A stretch of 64,000 nucleotides of DNA, taken from positions 558,001 to 622,000 of the forward strand of contig JANJXV010000188.1 in the NCBI GenBank assembly GCA_024803745.1. Direction: 5' to 3'. Of this stretch, positions 44,217-56,431 are shown one piece after another; position 1 is the first letter of the stretch, and the number at the start of each line of letters is the position of its first letter. Position numbers and translations under genes: made by a program. Source of the stretch: Megascapheus bottae (Eukaryota; Chordata; Mammalia; Rodentia; Geomyidae). The notes under the pieces are model-generated. The model had not been told where the DNA came from. It worked only from the letters and a program-made list of their open reading frames with translations, and ran no database searches.

Positions 44217-45299
44217 GTAGCCCAGTTTATAAATGGGCTAAAGATTTTAGAGGGACTTCTCCAAAGAAGAAAAAATGCATGGTCAATAGTCAAGAATAGA
44301 CAGAGATGTTCGAAATCTCTGGCCATAGAAGAAATGCAATAAAAACAACATTGAAATTCTACCTAACTCCAGTTAGAATGGCCATTACCAGGAAAAAATA
44401 TTATAACAGATGTTGGCTAAGATGTGGCCCAAAGGGATCAACTACTGCACTGTAGGAATGCAAACTTCTTTAGCCACTCTGGAAAGCAGTATAGAGGTTT
44501 CTCAGAAGACTACAGATAGAGTTTCCCTATGACCCATTAATTGCACTCCTGGGTCACAAACTAGCCTACCCTGAAGCCACCAGCAAAGCCATGTTTATTG
44601 CTGCATTATTTACCATTGCCAAGATATGAAATCAGTCCAGATGCCACTCGGTGGATGAATGGATCAAGAAAATATGGTATATATACACAATGGAATTCTA
44701 TATTTCCATCATGAAGAATGAATGACAATGCCCTATTTGTAAAGGAAATGGAAAGATTTGGAAAAAATTATATTAAATGAAGCAAGTCAGACCCAAAGAA
44801 ACTTAGGCTGCTTGGTTTCCCTCATTTTTAATAATTAGTATGTGCTTATAAATCTGCAAGTAAACCCAATGGATAGTAAAAGACAGATAATTACACCTGG
44901 ACATAATTAATTAAACAGCAGTCCGAATACTCACACAGTAAGAACAAAGGAGAATATTCTTAGGAGAGGAGGACAAGGGTTCCACAATTATTGCATATAA
45001 TCATATAAATGATACCTATCAGACTGAACTCCAAGAAATGGAAGCAAGAGGTTTTATTTCACTGCTTGTGCACACTGCACATGAGCAATCGCCAGCTGCA
45101 GAGTAGAATGTCAATAAGCAGTTGTAATTGAAGTTGAATTGAGTACACAACCTGCCAAGGCTTTGGCCTACTGGACAATGAGATGATCTATGAGCTGAGG
45201 AGGACCTGTGACTATAGCCAGCAAATAAAGGAGACACCAAGACATGTGAAAGGGTATCAAGAATTGACTGGATGATTGGGGGATGGTCTATAATTCAGT

Positions 45300-45730
45300 C
45301 CCCTAGACAAAGGTGACAGAAGTATGGTGAAAAAGAAGTATGGCAACATATGGAGCAGCAGGGAAAGTGAGAGTAGAGAGAAAATCATGAACATGCAAAG
45401 CCTATAGCACAAATTGATGTAGTATTACGTCAGTCATAAAGTAGAATGGAATCATGTCATGTTCAGGAAAACGGGTGGAATGGGAGATCATTATGTTAAG
45501 TGAATTAAACCACATTTTCTTTCTGTATCTTGGATCTAGAAAATAAATACTATGAAACCTGGATGTAGGAGAAAACCATTAGGAAAAATGAAAGAGATCA
45601 GAGAGATATTGGAAAAGGGAAATGTGAGGGTAGTAGAAGATTGAATATAATCAGTTCATTTACACATATTTGAAAATTTCATGGTGAAACCCGTTATTTT
45701 ATATGAGTAATAGATGTTAAAAAATGAATG
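45300..45730 (+). mobile_element. Second, older L1 3' UTR, plus
   Basis: GAGATCATTATGTTAAGTGA, GTATCTTGGATCTAGAAAAT and TGAATATAATCAGTTCATT follow an older L1 3' UTR type, different from the element just upstream. Confidence 0.65.
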
Positions 45731-45734
45731 AACA

Positions 45735-46775
45735 TAAAGTAACAGAAAGCATAGTTACAAGGTATCGTGCAAGTCATTGGCATTAGTTGCTTTGGATTTC
45801 TAAATGGAGTATGTCAGTTCCATTTTCAGTCCAGAAACCTGAAGCTCACAGAAGCTGAGAAACTTGATCAAGCTCCTTCAGCGAGTGGCTCTGCATGGGT
45901 CTCTGCCCTTGAGATGTGTTTGATTTCTACTATGCTCATTGTCTTCTTGGTGGGAGATTGATATTGAGAAGAGGTCACTGGCTTAGAAGAGGTCCAGGAA
46001 GGGTCAGTGATGTACAGTAATAAAGAAGCCCAAGCTGCAGGCTGTGCCTTGCATATTCTCTGGTGAACACAAACTGCTATAAGGAATGTTGTTTCCCTTT
46101 GACATGTGGATCATTTATCATTTATGTGATTTCCTGGTCAAATAATTCTAGAAAACACAAGCACTCTTTGTTCTCTACTATCAGGATATGTGTCTAATTT
46201 CAGAGCTCTCTTCCTATCCTTCCCCCTGGTTCCAGGTCCATCTCTGGCCAATAGCTCTGCATGTGCTCTACTGGAAGCAGTCACACCTATACTCGACACT
46301 GCCTGTCACTATGGATGCCTTCTGTGAGCCTGCGCAGGTTGGTGGAGTCCCTCTCCATTTTCCTCCCACACCTGACACATTGCTGAGGTAGTGTTTATAG
46401 GAACAAGCCTGGCAATTCAGGCTCATTTCCCCTCTTTTCTTTCTGGCTTTTCCCCTTGTCCCTCTGGCATGTTCCATGTACTTTTTAATAAGGTAATAGC
46501 ACATACAGCGCCTGCCCCAGGCTCATTTTCTTTTGAAAGTGAGGCTAAGACACCCAGACCACAATATTTCTCCTCTGGAGACTCTGTATATATATAAACC
46601 TATTAATGATTTTTTGTGGATGCTTCCAGAAACTTCTTTGTAAATCTTGATAGCCTTAAGCTTTATAACTTTAAGACTATTTTTTTCAAAATATAAGATT
46701 TCATTAACTAAACTCCCAGGATTATAGTGCTTTGTGGAGCATAGACTAGGGATTGGCTTATGTAGATTGTTTTCA
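45735..46775. other. Unique sequence; possible MIR trace at 45800-45880
   Basis: CCAGAAACCTGAAGCTCACA resembles a MIR core but is too short to be sure. No gene seen. Confidence 0.3.
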
Positions 46776-46779
46776 AGGG

Positions 46780-46963
46780 CAGAAATCAACAAACATTTTC
46801 CTGTAAATGGCCAGAGAGTAAATATTTGAGGTTTGGTAGGCAGTAAGATTTCTATAACCACCATTAAACTCTGTCACACTCAGTACAGACATAATGAAGC
46901 ATGACTGCATCCTGATAAAACTTTACTTACAAAAGCCTTGAAGCCATAGCTTGCTGACCTCTG
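46780..46963. mobile_element. hAT-type non-autonomous DNA transposon (about 184 bp)
   Basis: Starts CAGAAATCAACAAAC and ends GCTTGCTGACCTCTG, imperfect inverted ends. The interior 'AGAGTAAATATTTGAGGTTT' and 'GATAAAACTTTACTTACAAA' follows a widespread mammalian hAT MITE whose family number I cannot give with certainty. Confidence 0.7.
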
Positions 46964-46964
46964 C

Positions 46965-48155
46965 TAACAAAGATTTAGGAAGCTCAAGGACAGAGGACTC
47001 TCGTGGTCTATCAGGGAGAGGCCGCCAAGTTTCAGTGGGGGTGGGGAAATACAAGGAAATTGAAGAAAGAGTTCTCATTGGATGCCTAATATATGTCTCT
47101 CATCGTTAGTTTTCAGAATTCTTTAATCTGGTGAGGATAAGAATGAAACACAGCCTCTGACTTTACCCCTAGTCTGTTTCAAATGATCAAGGTAGGGCAG
47201 GTGTTTAGAATCATCACTTGCATTTCTTCTCCTAGTACACACACCACAGAAACCTCAGCCTAGGACATCAGGGATTAATGAAATCCTATCATGCCTATGA
47301 GTTGTTGATACCGATTTCATGACTCTGCCATCATGGGCATGCCTTTTTGTCAGTGTAATACATCCTGGGGAGCTCCATGGTGCCAGACCAGATGGGAAAG
47401 GAGAGAAAGTATCTCTTGTCATCCCCCACTGGGGTCACAAATGTCTATAAACTTGCTTAATGCACAAGCCCAGCAGGTCTGAACTCTTGCCATTTCTCTT
47501 TCCATAGCTGACAAAAACAGGAATACATCATTTGGGTGATTCTGGCTGAGATATATGAGGATGAGAGAGGAGGAAGATATCACGGGAGAAGAATTCACAG
47601 CCAGCAAGCACCTGCTGATGTCAGAAAGCCCCTTGGCAGGCATTTTAATTTATATCCCACATTAACCTAAATCGTTGAGTAAGTACTATTACATTTACTT
47701 TTCTAAAGAACCAGAGAATATGTGTATTTTGCCTAAAGTTAGACAACTAGCACAGGAGGTATCCAGAAGCAAAATCTCAGATACATAACATTAAATCCTG
47801 ATCAATTCTTTCTATTCTATCCCAAGATACCTTCCTCTACTTGGAAAAGCTGCAAATAGAATCCTGTGGCATTACAGTCTCTTCCATGGGGCAGGATTCG
47901 GGGGGAACAGCACAACTCGCTGACACCAAGCGTAGACACATGCAGAAATTTAATTGTGAAACCAAGTCTCCTTTCAGTGGTTATACTAGGACACTGAAGA
48001 AGCTATCATCTCACTTAGTATGCCTAAGTGCTTGGGGTTCTAATACTCCTGGTTCCCATACATCCACTGGAAGAACTAAAGATTTAATACAGTTCGGAAG
48101 TGCTTGGATTAAGTAACTGGGCAGAAGTCCTGTGAATTACCTAGAATCTTTGAAC
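46965..48155. other. Unique sequence; possible MIR at 47655-47770
   Basis: AGTAAGTACTATTACATTTAC and GCCTAAAGTTAGACAACTAG suggest a MIR fragment, plus. Nothing else is supported. Confidence 0.35.
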
Positions 48156-48161
48156 ATCCAT

Positions 48162-48546
48162 TGTAGGTAGCCAGTAAGTTGCAATTCGCCATTACAAGAT
48201 GGCACCGCTTGGTTTGTTACTTTTAGCTTGTTGATCTGTTACAATGTTCACGTGCTTCCTGCGTGATCGGAAGTCTGCCTGCTGCCATGTTGGAGCCTGC
48301 CGATGTTGTGTATGTGTCAGACTGTGATTGGCTTAGTTGTTTAAGGAAGTTAATCTGATTGGTTAAGAGAGCTTTACAAGGCCGGAAGGGGAGGAGGACG
48401 GAAGGGGAGGAGAACAGAGAGAGAGAGGAGAACGGAGAAAGAAGCGTGGGTGAACGGCCAGAGAAGAGTAAGCTCGCTGAATAAACGTGGCTTGAGAAGA
48501 AGTTGCTGCTGTTGCGTCTTCCTTACCGGCCGAAGGGGACGCGACA
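48162..48546 (+). mobile_element. Solo LTR of an IAP/ERVK-like endogenous retrovirus (385 bp)
   Basis: Begins TGTAGGTAGCC and ends GGGGACGCGACA, with exact 6-bp duplications ATCCAT at 48156-48161 and 48547-48552. Six-base duplications and the motif TTACAAGATGGC are typical of class II (ERVK/IAP) elements. U3 has two ATTGG (inverted CCAAT) boxes (48328 and 48359) and a purine-rich GGAAGGGGAGGA repeat. AATAAA lies at 48480-48485. No internal gag, pro, pol or env sequence is present, so the provirus was lost by LTR-LTR recombination. The LTR looks well preserved. Confidence 0.92.
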
Positions 48547-48552
48547 ATCCAT

Positions 48553-49525
48553 TAATGACAGAACCAAAATAGGGGTATGTCAAACTCAGTTCTTATTTGT
48601 TTCTTTTGGACCCATGCTCCTTCACTATGGTAGTTGAGCTGGCTTATATGCTTTATGCAGCTCGTCTGTAGACCTCTGAACCAATGATAGCCTCAGAGAG
48701 GGATCTGTAGAAGACCAGTCAGCAATGCCACGAAATCCAAGGAACCAATTTTCAAAGAAATGCTTATGAGCGCTGTTTCCCTCATATACCATTCTGGGTC
48801 ATTTGCATGATTTATTTTTAAATCAATTACATTCTTTTATGTCTTGTAGTCAAGGTAAAGGTGGACCATGTACAAAAATGGAAACCATGTATAGGGTGTA
48901 ATGATGGTTGAATTGTGTTTCTGACAGTGTTGGAGTTGTAGGTATTAGATCCATTCGAACCCACTGTCTTACACTCATTGTGAATTAACCACATGAGAGA
49001 ATTTTATTGTAATTTATGTTCTTATCTTTGACGATTTGAAATCTCTTTCTGCCTCCCCAAATTGCCTACTAGATAAATTGGAGTAACAGGAAAACTGGGC
49101 CAGGACGAGAGGCTGTGGTTGAAGAGGTGATTTCCTCTGCTCTTTGTGATAAACTTCTGATTGCAGTGGGCCTGCTCACTGCTTATCCAGGACATTTGAC
49201 AGGATGGGGTGAATATAGGGCACACACTGAGCCTATAAGCCACTGCACATTCCATTAGAGTCAGTGCTGAGGCCCCTGGATGAGGCCTGAGACACCTGTT
49301 GCCGGCTCTGCCATACTTTGATGGACATTTTGCTTAGGTTTTAGTCCATGAGTAAATTAATGACTGATGCTTCTGTCTACAATAGGCACTGAATGCTGGC
49401 TATGCTTGACTTGGGATCGTGGTCCTTTTGGGAAATGTCCATAAGTATCCTTGTAAGAGAGGGATAAGAAACTGTGACACGTGTCTGGGTATAATCATGT
49501 TTGTTAGTTTATCCCCAGTGAAACA
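48553..49525. other. Unique sequence, nothing recognised
   Basis: No feature supported. Confidence 0.3.
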
Positions 49526-49527
49526 GA

Positions 49528-49928
49528 GTCAAGAAGACAGATATATATGGAGATTTATAGATTATGGAGGCTGAGAAGTCCCAAGATCTAGTTTCTGCTA
49601 ACTGGAAACCCAGGAAAACAAATGAAATACTTTTAGTCTGAGGCTGAAGGCTTAAGAATCAAGTGTTGATGGCCAGAGTACATGGATGTCTTAAGCAGAG
49701 CAAATGAACCTTCCCTTCTTCCATCAGTTTGTTCTATTCAGATTTGCAACAGGGTGGACAAAGACCCCTCAGATTCCTGAGTGCAGATATTCTTTACCTA
49801 ATCAACCAACTCAGATGCTACGGTATTCTGGAAACCCTCTCAGATACAAAGGATGTTTTGCCACCTACCTGGGCATCCTTTAATCCAATCAAAGTGGTAC
49901 ATGAAATTAGCCATCACATTATGAGGAT
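49528..49928 (+). mobile_element. Ancient mammalian interspersed repeat (probably L1M 5' region)
   Basis: GATTATGGAGGCTGAGAAGT, CATCAGTTTGTTCTATTCAG and GAAATTAGCCATCACATTAT appear in the order of a very widespread old mammalian repeat. Exact family not fixed. Confidence 0.55.
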
Positions 49929-50084
49929 CAGTGACTGTCTTAATGAGCAGAGCATCCACAACAACAGGAAGCAGACAGAAATAATAACGGTGGCCAGGCC
50001 TCTTTCTGTCTATGGCTCTTTAGGAGAGAGAAGCCTGACATAATCATGAACATCTGGCACATGGGTTTATCTCACTTCAGTGTA

Positions 50085-50310
50085 CATGAATGTCCAATAG
50101 GAATGCAGATGAATGTGCAAACAAAATTTGGTCCAGGCATACAATGGAATACTATTCAGCAATAACAGTGAGCGCACAACTGTTCTATGGAACAAAATGG
50201 ACAAGTCTCAAAGTAATTATTCTTAGTGAAGAAAGTCAGACACAGAAAATGTCAATCAAGCTGCTGTAACAGAAGCAAATATTTTGTTGCCCGAGGATCT
50301 ATAGGGTTAA
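50085..50310 (+). mobile_element. Ancient L1 3' UTR, plus
   Basis: CATACAATGGAATACTATTC, AGCAATAACAGTGAG and GAAGAAAGTCAGACACAGAA are hallmark L1 3' sequence. Confidence 0.8.
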
Positions 50311-50491
50311 GCGAAGGAGTCCTGAAAGGAATTATGAAAGGAAGAGAAGAAACTGAGGGATGTTGAAATGTTGAATGGATTCATAATCTCAATAGTGGCA
50401 AAGGCTTTCTGGAAGTAGACATTTGTAAAATATTAGCAAATTGTGTACATTGGAACTGTATAATTTATGATGCAATAATAACTCAACTTCA

Positions 50492-50728
50492 TGCCAAGTG
50501 TCAGTGACTCATGACTGTCATTCTAGATACTGAGGAGGGTGAGATCTGAAGATTGTGTTTGAAAGCCAGCCTGCACAGGAAAAGTCCATGAGACTCTTAT
50601 CTTGAATTAACCATTGAAAAGATGGACGTGTAAGTGTGGCTCAGGTGGTGGAGCACCACCCTTGAGCAAGGGTAGGAAAGAAGGGATGAGCCCAGCCCCA
50701 AATTCCAGCCCCAGGGCCAGTGAAAAAC
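50492..50728 (+). mobile_element. 7SL/ID hybrid SINE, plus
   Basis: GCCAAGTGTCAGTGACTCAT to CCAGGGCCAGTGAAAAAC, both halves present. Confidence 0.9.
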
Positions 50729-50845
50729 AAAAACAAAAGCATCCAACTTGAGAGAGAATTTCCCTGGCTTCTAGTCCTTCTATCCAAATAATACTATCCT
50801 ACTGTTTCTTCCATTCTTTAGCTACCTTCATAAACTCTTTCTTTC

Positions 50846-51030
50846 TTTTTTTTGCCAGTCCTGGGCTTGGGCTCAGGGCCTGAGCGCTGTCCTTGGACTT
50901 TCTCAAGGCTAGAACTCTTGAGCCACAGCACCACTCCTGCCTTTTTGCTATATATGTGGTACTGAGGAGTCAAACCTGGGTCTTTGTGCATGCTAGGCAA
51001 GCATTTTACCACTAGGCCAAACTCCTGGCC
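50846..51030 (-). mobile_element. ID-dimer SINE, minus
   Basis: CCAGTCCTGGGCTTGGGCTC and GTACTGAGGAGTCAAACC with GCATGCTAGGCAAGCA. Confidence 0.92.
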
Positions 51031-51069
51031 CTTCAAAAACTCATTTTAAGTGATAGATTCACCTCTGCA

Positions 51070-51262
51070 TTCTAATGGCTGGAGTATAAATATTTGTTAG
51101 ATGGTAATGGTGAAGGCATGAGCTTTCGTATTGGATATAGTTGTGCCAGTATAAATAGCTCTGCTTCCCATATAGGTACTGAGGCTCAGTACTCAAGTCT
51201 TTTGTTTATTTATAAAGTAAGGATCATTTGTGTCTCAGGACCATTGTGGGGGATTGAGCATG
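51070..51262 (-). mobile_element. Possible MIR fragment, minus
   Basis: GGCATGAGCTTTCGTATTGG and TTATAAAGTAAGGATCATTT fit an antisense MIR. Weak. Confidence 0.35.
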
Positions 51263-51394
51263 GAAATGTCAGTAGTCAACTTGGCAAATTTCCAACCCAT
51301 CAGCTCTCTTTGCTGCTCTATTCATGCCTTAACTGGAGGTTCATAACCATCAGGTCCTCGGACAAAGCTTGAGGACAAAGCCCAGGACCAGTGC

Positions 51395-51470
<76 letters not shown>

Positions 51471-51595
51471 GACAGACAGAGATAGAGAGAGACAGAGAGA
51501 CAAAGAAAGAGAGAGACAGAGCGAGAGAGACAGAGACAGAGAGAGACAGAGACAGAGAGACAGAGAGGGAGAGGGAGGGAGGGAGAGAGGAAGGA
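51395..51595. repeat. Compound (GA)n (GACA)n microsatellite
   Basis: GA run 51396-51450, GACA run 51450-51470, then mixed GAGACA and GAGGGA. Frames through it (R/E/D-rich) are artefacts. Confidence 0.98.
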
Positions 51596-51709
51596 TGGGA
51601 GCTGATGCCAAGAAAATGTCCTTGAGGAACAAGAAGCAGGTATTTGGCAGTCACTGAACCTTCCAGTGCCATGGTTTTAGAATCAGGAGAAATAAATTAA
51701 AAATATTTT

Positions 51710-51795
51710 TATTACCTTTAAAGTAGTTGTACACAGAAGTTACTATCAACAAAGGAGTTTATGAATACAATGCCTCTTGGCTTTGTTACTTATAG
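51710..51795 (-). mobile_element. L1-3'-end-like repeat fragment
   Basis: Same dispersed family as 35016-35095 (AGTAGTTGTACACAGAAGTT). Confidence 0.45.
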
Positions 51796-51796
51796 A

Positions 51797-52475
51797 CCAC
51801 CCAACTTTATAGTATTGCTGTTATAACACCCTGAGAAGACTAAGATCTTCAACCTTGAATGACCCCATACCTTCCTGGGAGGTGGGTCATGCTTCTATTA
51901 GTGGCTACAGACAAAGAAATCACCTTGCCTGGTATCCAGTCTTGAAAACAAGCTGGGTTCTGGGTAACATGAATATCTTTGGAAGCTGGGGATTGGTAAA
52001 GGACAGTGCAGAATGCCTTCTAAGGCTCGAGTTTTGATGAAACTGATGTTTGGTTCTTTCCTTCTAAGTCAGACATGTAGGGATGTTTCCTCATTTCTTC
52101 TGGTGAACTTTCAGGAAACCAGGGCATTCAATTCAATATGTTTTCCTATATCTGAGATCAATACATACGAACATACCCCAAATTATATAGGTACTCTATA
52201 CCAATGAAGGGAAATGCAGGATAAATATGAGCCCCCAAGTTATTTATGGATATTCTAATAAGAAAATTTTCTGAGACTCAGGTAATTACTGGATAACTGT
52301 ATTAAGGAATAAGGAAGGGAGGCCAAGTTGAGGGGAAAATACTATATGACTTAATCTTTCAGTTACTCTGTTTATGTGCCCTTATGTCTTAATAACTCCC
52401 AGATATTCCTGAGAATTATATTGCTGAATAGAGGAACAGAGGATTTTGTTGGAGATGGTTGAACCATTTATTATT
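51797..52475. other. Unique sequence, nothing recognised
   Basis: No feature supported. Confidence 0.3.
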
Positions 52476-52477
52476 TC

Positions 52478-53345
52478 TTTTAATAATATATAAGACTTCT
52501 GGTTTCTCCATATTCTAGTCAATATTCAATATTATTATCTAATTAAAAATAATCTTATTCATTTCAGTAGATATGTAATATCTAACAAAATCTTAGTGTG
52601 GTTTTAATTTTCATTTCCTTTAATGACTAATAAAAACTTGCAATGGTTATTGGCCATTCACATATATTCTGACACTAAATATGAAAGACTTTAAAATAAT
52701 TTAAAATGAATTTCCTATTATTAAAAACTATCTATATATCTGTATTGCTTTGATCTAAGCTGTTTATCAACCATACATCATGCAATATTTTTTCTCAGTG
52801 TGTCAGTTTCCTATTCTTTATTGGTGTTTTTCTTTTCTGATGAATAGGAACTTTAAATCCAACCTAGTATAATTTATTAAAAATTTCCTTCATAGTTAAT
52901 TTTATTCTGGTTCTTGTCTAGGAAATCATTGCCATTTCTCATGCTGCAGAGATATTCTGTAAAGCTTTCTTCCTGAAACTATAGCTTTAGATTTTACATT
53001 CAGATTTTTGTTACAATTTAAAGTAATTTAGTATAAGGTGTGAGGTAGAGGTTAGGATTTATTTTCTTTCAATGGATATCCACTGTACCACAACCATGAG
53101 TTGGAAAGGGTTTCCTCTCTTCTGCAATTATTTAATGCTTTTACTTAGACATTAATTGAGGGCATTGGTGTGTTCTGGGGCTCTACTTTGTTGCATTCCT
53201 GTATTTGCCTTTCATTTTGATCCCATACTGTTATTTTATAGCTTTTTTATAGCTCTTGATATTCAGTGTCCAAAGTTTTCTAACTTTGTTCTCAATTTTC
53301 ACATTAAAATACTTTTTTAGGCTATGATAGACATAGATGCATGGT
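52478..53345 (-). mobile_element. Ancient L1M ORF2 end and 3' region, minus
   Basis: Antisense L1M blocks in order: GTGGTTTTAATTTTCATTTC, TGGTTATTGGCCATTCACAT, GTCTAGGAAATCATTGCCAT, AATGGATATCCACTGTACCA, TCTGGGGCTCTACTTTGTTG. Confidence 0.75.
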
Positions 53346-53389
53346 GTGCAGATCCTCCTTAAAAAATGTAAGGAGGATGGCTAGTGGGT

Positions 53390-54105
53390 ACCCTCCAGCT
53401 ATTAGCTACTGTCCAGTCTACTTCAGCTTCTGAACTGGGGTCATGCTTTTCTCAAGACAGCCACAGTTAATAAATAAAGAAGGCAGAGGTAGCAGAGGTC
53501 ACATTACTCTTGCTGAAGGCCTAAGCAAAGCAATTATACAATGGCATAGAAAGTTCTACTCAACATGAGCCTCCTCTTCTACATTTTTCCTCTGGTGTTT
53601 CCTACCATGCTAGAAGGGCTTTCACTCTTTGACACTTCTACCTGACTGTTCTAGCTTGATCTGCCTTCCTCTTTTTTTCCTCCCACAAGAGTTATTACCC
53701 AATACATCTTTGAATTTCCACCTCTAGCTCAGCGAGTCTCTGTGTTCTCACTGGCTTTGTCCTTAAGGAGCAAGCAGTTACAGCAGGGATTTGTGACTGG
53801 GTCCACAGGGACCCACTGGGTCCACTGGGTGATTAGGGTGGCACCTGTACAGATTAACACTTGGGGTGTCCCAGCTGATAAAGTGAAATGCAGCAACTGT
53901 TCTGGGATAGGACTATTCACAGATCAGCACTCTAATTCAGGCCTTGGAATATGCAGATGCCATCATCAGAATCAGGATAATGAAAATGAATATTGGTGAC
54001 TAAATTTCTTGGACATCCTACCAACAGATAATGCAAAGCTGAGAGGAATTAACAAGGAATGGAATATTAACAGTTAGAAAATATAGTCCTTTTGGTAGTT
54101 TACAA
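53390..54105. other. Unique sequence, nothing recognised
   Basis: Contains a short tandem GGGTCCAC/ACTGGGTCCACTGGGT near 53796-53830. No gene or named repeat. Confidence 0.35.
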
Positions 54106-54107
54106 TA

Positions 54108-54412
54108 CACTGTCATCTCATGAAATGAGCAATATACTACATTATTGCTCTTCTCTTTTGTTGTCCTCTTGTTAATCTCATGTTGCTACTGTATCTGACT
54201 TTGTTACCTAGCATATTATATATACGTGTATTTGTTTATTTGAAATAAGGAAGGGAATGGGGGGAAACAAGATGATTAGGTGGGGGTGGAAGAGGAAAAT
54301 GGGGACAAAAACATGAGAAGGGGTTTCAGTGTGTGAGAAGTAGCTGGTGTGAGAAGTAACTATAACTCCTCTATACATTACAATTTAAAAAATGAAAATA
54401 ATAAAGAACATA
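54108..54412 (+). mobile_element. Older L1 3' UTR, plus
   Basis: TCTCATGTTGCTACTGTATC, GTATTTGTTTATTTGAAATA, GGGGACAAAAACATGAGAAG and TACATTACAATTTAAAAAAT align with the young 3' UTR at 58315-58555. Confidence 0.85.
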
Positions 54413-54414
54413 TA

Positions 54415-55640
54415 TAAGATATAACAGAGCACCCTCATTTCAAAGGTGGTTGAGGGATCAATGGGAGTGGATCATTTTTAATTCCAACATCAAAGTCTCA
54501 ATTTAAAGTCTCTGACCCATAACAAGGGCTAATATGTGTGGATGCTACTGTAAGATTGGATTCCTCATATTCTATTCATTATCTTTAAGTAGTTGCATAA
54601 AGGGGATTTAATTCAACATGCCAGCTAAAGCATCCTGTTCAGTGTTACCCCTTTCATTATTTTCCCCCAGCTATCCTAATCCTACTCATTACCCTGGTTA
54701 CATTTTACCTGTGTATATAGAGCATTGTATTGTGACTGTAAGGATTCATCATATTTCTATAAATATCCCAGTGTCTCCCATTGATAGCATCCACCTCCCA
54801 ACCCAATGTGGGATGTGATGTAGGGATCTTTCCTTACAAGGGAAAGTTATTTGCAGGAACAGATCCCAAAGCACCTACACTTAAGGAATTATATGAACTT
54901 GGTGGAAATACCCATGGGACTAATTTCTGCTTGTGCTTAGTGAAAGGGACTACAGTAAAAAAAAATAGCAAGCAATTTAACCTCTTGGGAGTGAAAATGG
55001 GAATTGGGGCAAATTCCTGTTAAGAGAACTCTTAAAAGTCTTGGGAACATAAAGTATCCTGTAGCAGAAGCTGTTGACAATGCCTAAATTTCTGTGTCAG
55101 ATGGTTCAGAGAAGGGTTAAAGGGATCCAGAAAGTGGACATACTTGAATGTCTTTGAAGGTGAAAGACCACCAACGCATTATGTTCTGTGAGGCCTTCAG
55201 GGAACTCATGTGCTAAAGGCACCAGGGATGTGCTAGTGAAAGGAACCTAGCATCACTCAGTGCTCCAAACACAGCTGTCCTATTCCAGTCAGGGGTGGCT
55301 TTCACAGAGCCCAGCCCCAAATACCCATAGGGATTATCTCATTTCCTCTCCTCATAAAGCAGCAGAGCCTAGGAGGTGGTGATTAGCTATGAGAGCAGGT
55401 GTGGGGGCTGAGAGAGAGCTGTAATTCACATTATAGTTGGCAAGATCTCACCTGCAGAAATCTGTGCACATGGCACCTCTTTGCAAAAACAGTTTGATAG
55501 GCTAGGAGGACCGCTGCTTTGACTGTATAGTCATGTCAAAAATTGAGAAAGCAGGAGATGAATGGTAGTTGTCACACTGAAGAACCCACAACTTTTCTTT
55601 TCAGGATCTGGAGTAGTTTTCATATCTGCGATCTCACCAT
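54415..55640. other. Unique sequence, nothing recognised
   Basis: An open frame at 54781-55023 (plus) has no recognisable domain. Confidence 0.35.
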
Positions 55641-55644
55641 TGAA

Positions 55645-55748
55645 GCACTGAAAGTGGAGCTGTAGCTCAAATGGTAGAGCGGCAGCCTCCAGCTAAAGAA
55701 TTAGAAGACATAACCCAGGCCCTGAGTTCAAGCTTCACTACTGGCACT
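55645..55748 (+). mobile_element. ID-like SINE right half, plus
   Basis: GTGGAGCTGTAGCTCAAATG and GGCCCTGAGTTCAAGCTTCA, then CA/A-rich tail. Confidence 0.85.
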
Positions 55749-56140
55749 CAAACCCAAACCCCCCAAAACCCCCAAACACACACACACAAAACATTGTAAA
55801 AGCAACTTTATTCATTCTGTGCATTTCCAAAAGTCTATCATTTGGATAATGAGAATAAAATAATATTTCGAAGAATCAATTTTAAAAGTACTCTAAGGAG
55901 ATAAAATATGATAACTTCCTAATCAATTTGATACAAATAAGGAGAAAAAACAATAAACTTAGACATGGAAAAGGGAATATTGCAATAAATATTTATACAA
56001 TATCCAGGGGATTCTGAGGGAATAATTTCAAAACTTGTAATTAAATATACTTGAAAACCTAGAAGAACTTCATGAAGATGCACTTGATCTACCAAAATTA
56101 GAAACTAGGGAATATAAACCACTTACAAAGATCCATAATA

Positions 56141-56218
56141 GAAGGGTTACATGATATTTGCCAGATAGATGGTGCATTAATTAATCCTTCTATTAATTAC
56201 AATAAAAATATATGAAAA
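56141..56218. mobile_element. 78-bp twin-primed L1 3' end with 14-bp target duplication
   Basis: Exact flanks AAAGATCCATAATA at 56127-56140 and 56219-56232. The first half (56141-56182) is minus-strand L1 3' UTR (GAAGGGTTACATGATATTTG). The second half (about 56183-56218) is plus-strand L1 3' end (CCTTCTATTAATTAC to the A-tail). The two arms meet at the same 'CCTTC' of the L1. Confidence 0.93.
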
Positions 56219-56431
56219 AAAGATCCATAATAAACAGTGTGTTTGAAGTAGTCATAAGGAGTCTTTTAACAAAGAAAAGCCAAGACCAGATAGATCCATA
56301 GCTGAAGCTCAGCAGACCTTTAAAGTGGAACTAATACTAGTATTCATAAAATAGACAGGGATAAAGTTTCTAAATGAACCTTATAAATCTACTATACTCT
56401 CCTTCCAAAACTGGATAAGAATGCAACAACA

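Larger units (their letters stand above)
43362..45265 (+). mobile_element. L1 ORF2 C-terminus and 3' UTR, plus, split by a SINE
   Basis: ORF2 C-terminal sequence (ACAAAGCTGTAGTAATTAAA, CTTGGTATTGGCACAAGAAT, GCCACCTAATCTTTGATAC) runs into the conserved end of ORF2 (CAACAGATGTTGGCTAAG-like at 44405) and the 3' UTR (CACAATGGAATTCTATAT at 44686; ACCAAGACATGTGAAAGGG near 45235). Many stops. Aligns with the young L1 at 56432-58558 but is clearly older. Interrupted by the SINE at 43916 and an (AAAT)n tract at 44172. Confidence 0.85.

Noticed and set aside
46523..46864. 113-codon open frame on minus.
   Set aside because: It overlaps the hAT MITE and AT-rich DNA; no domain.
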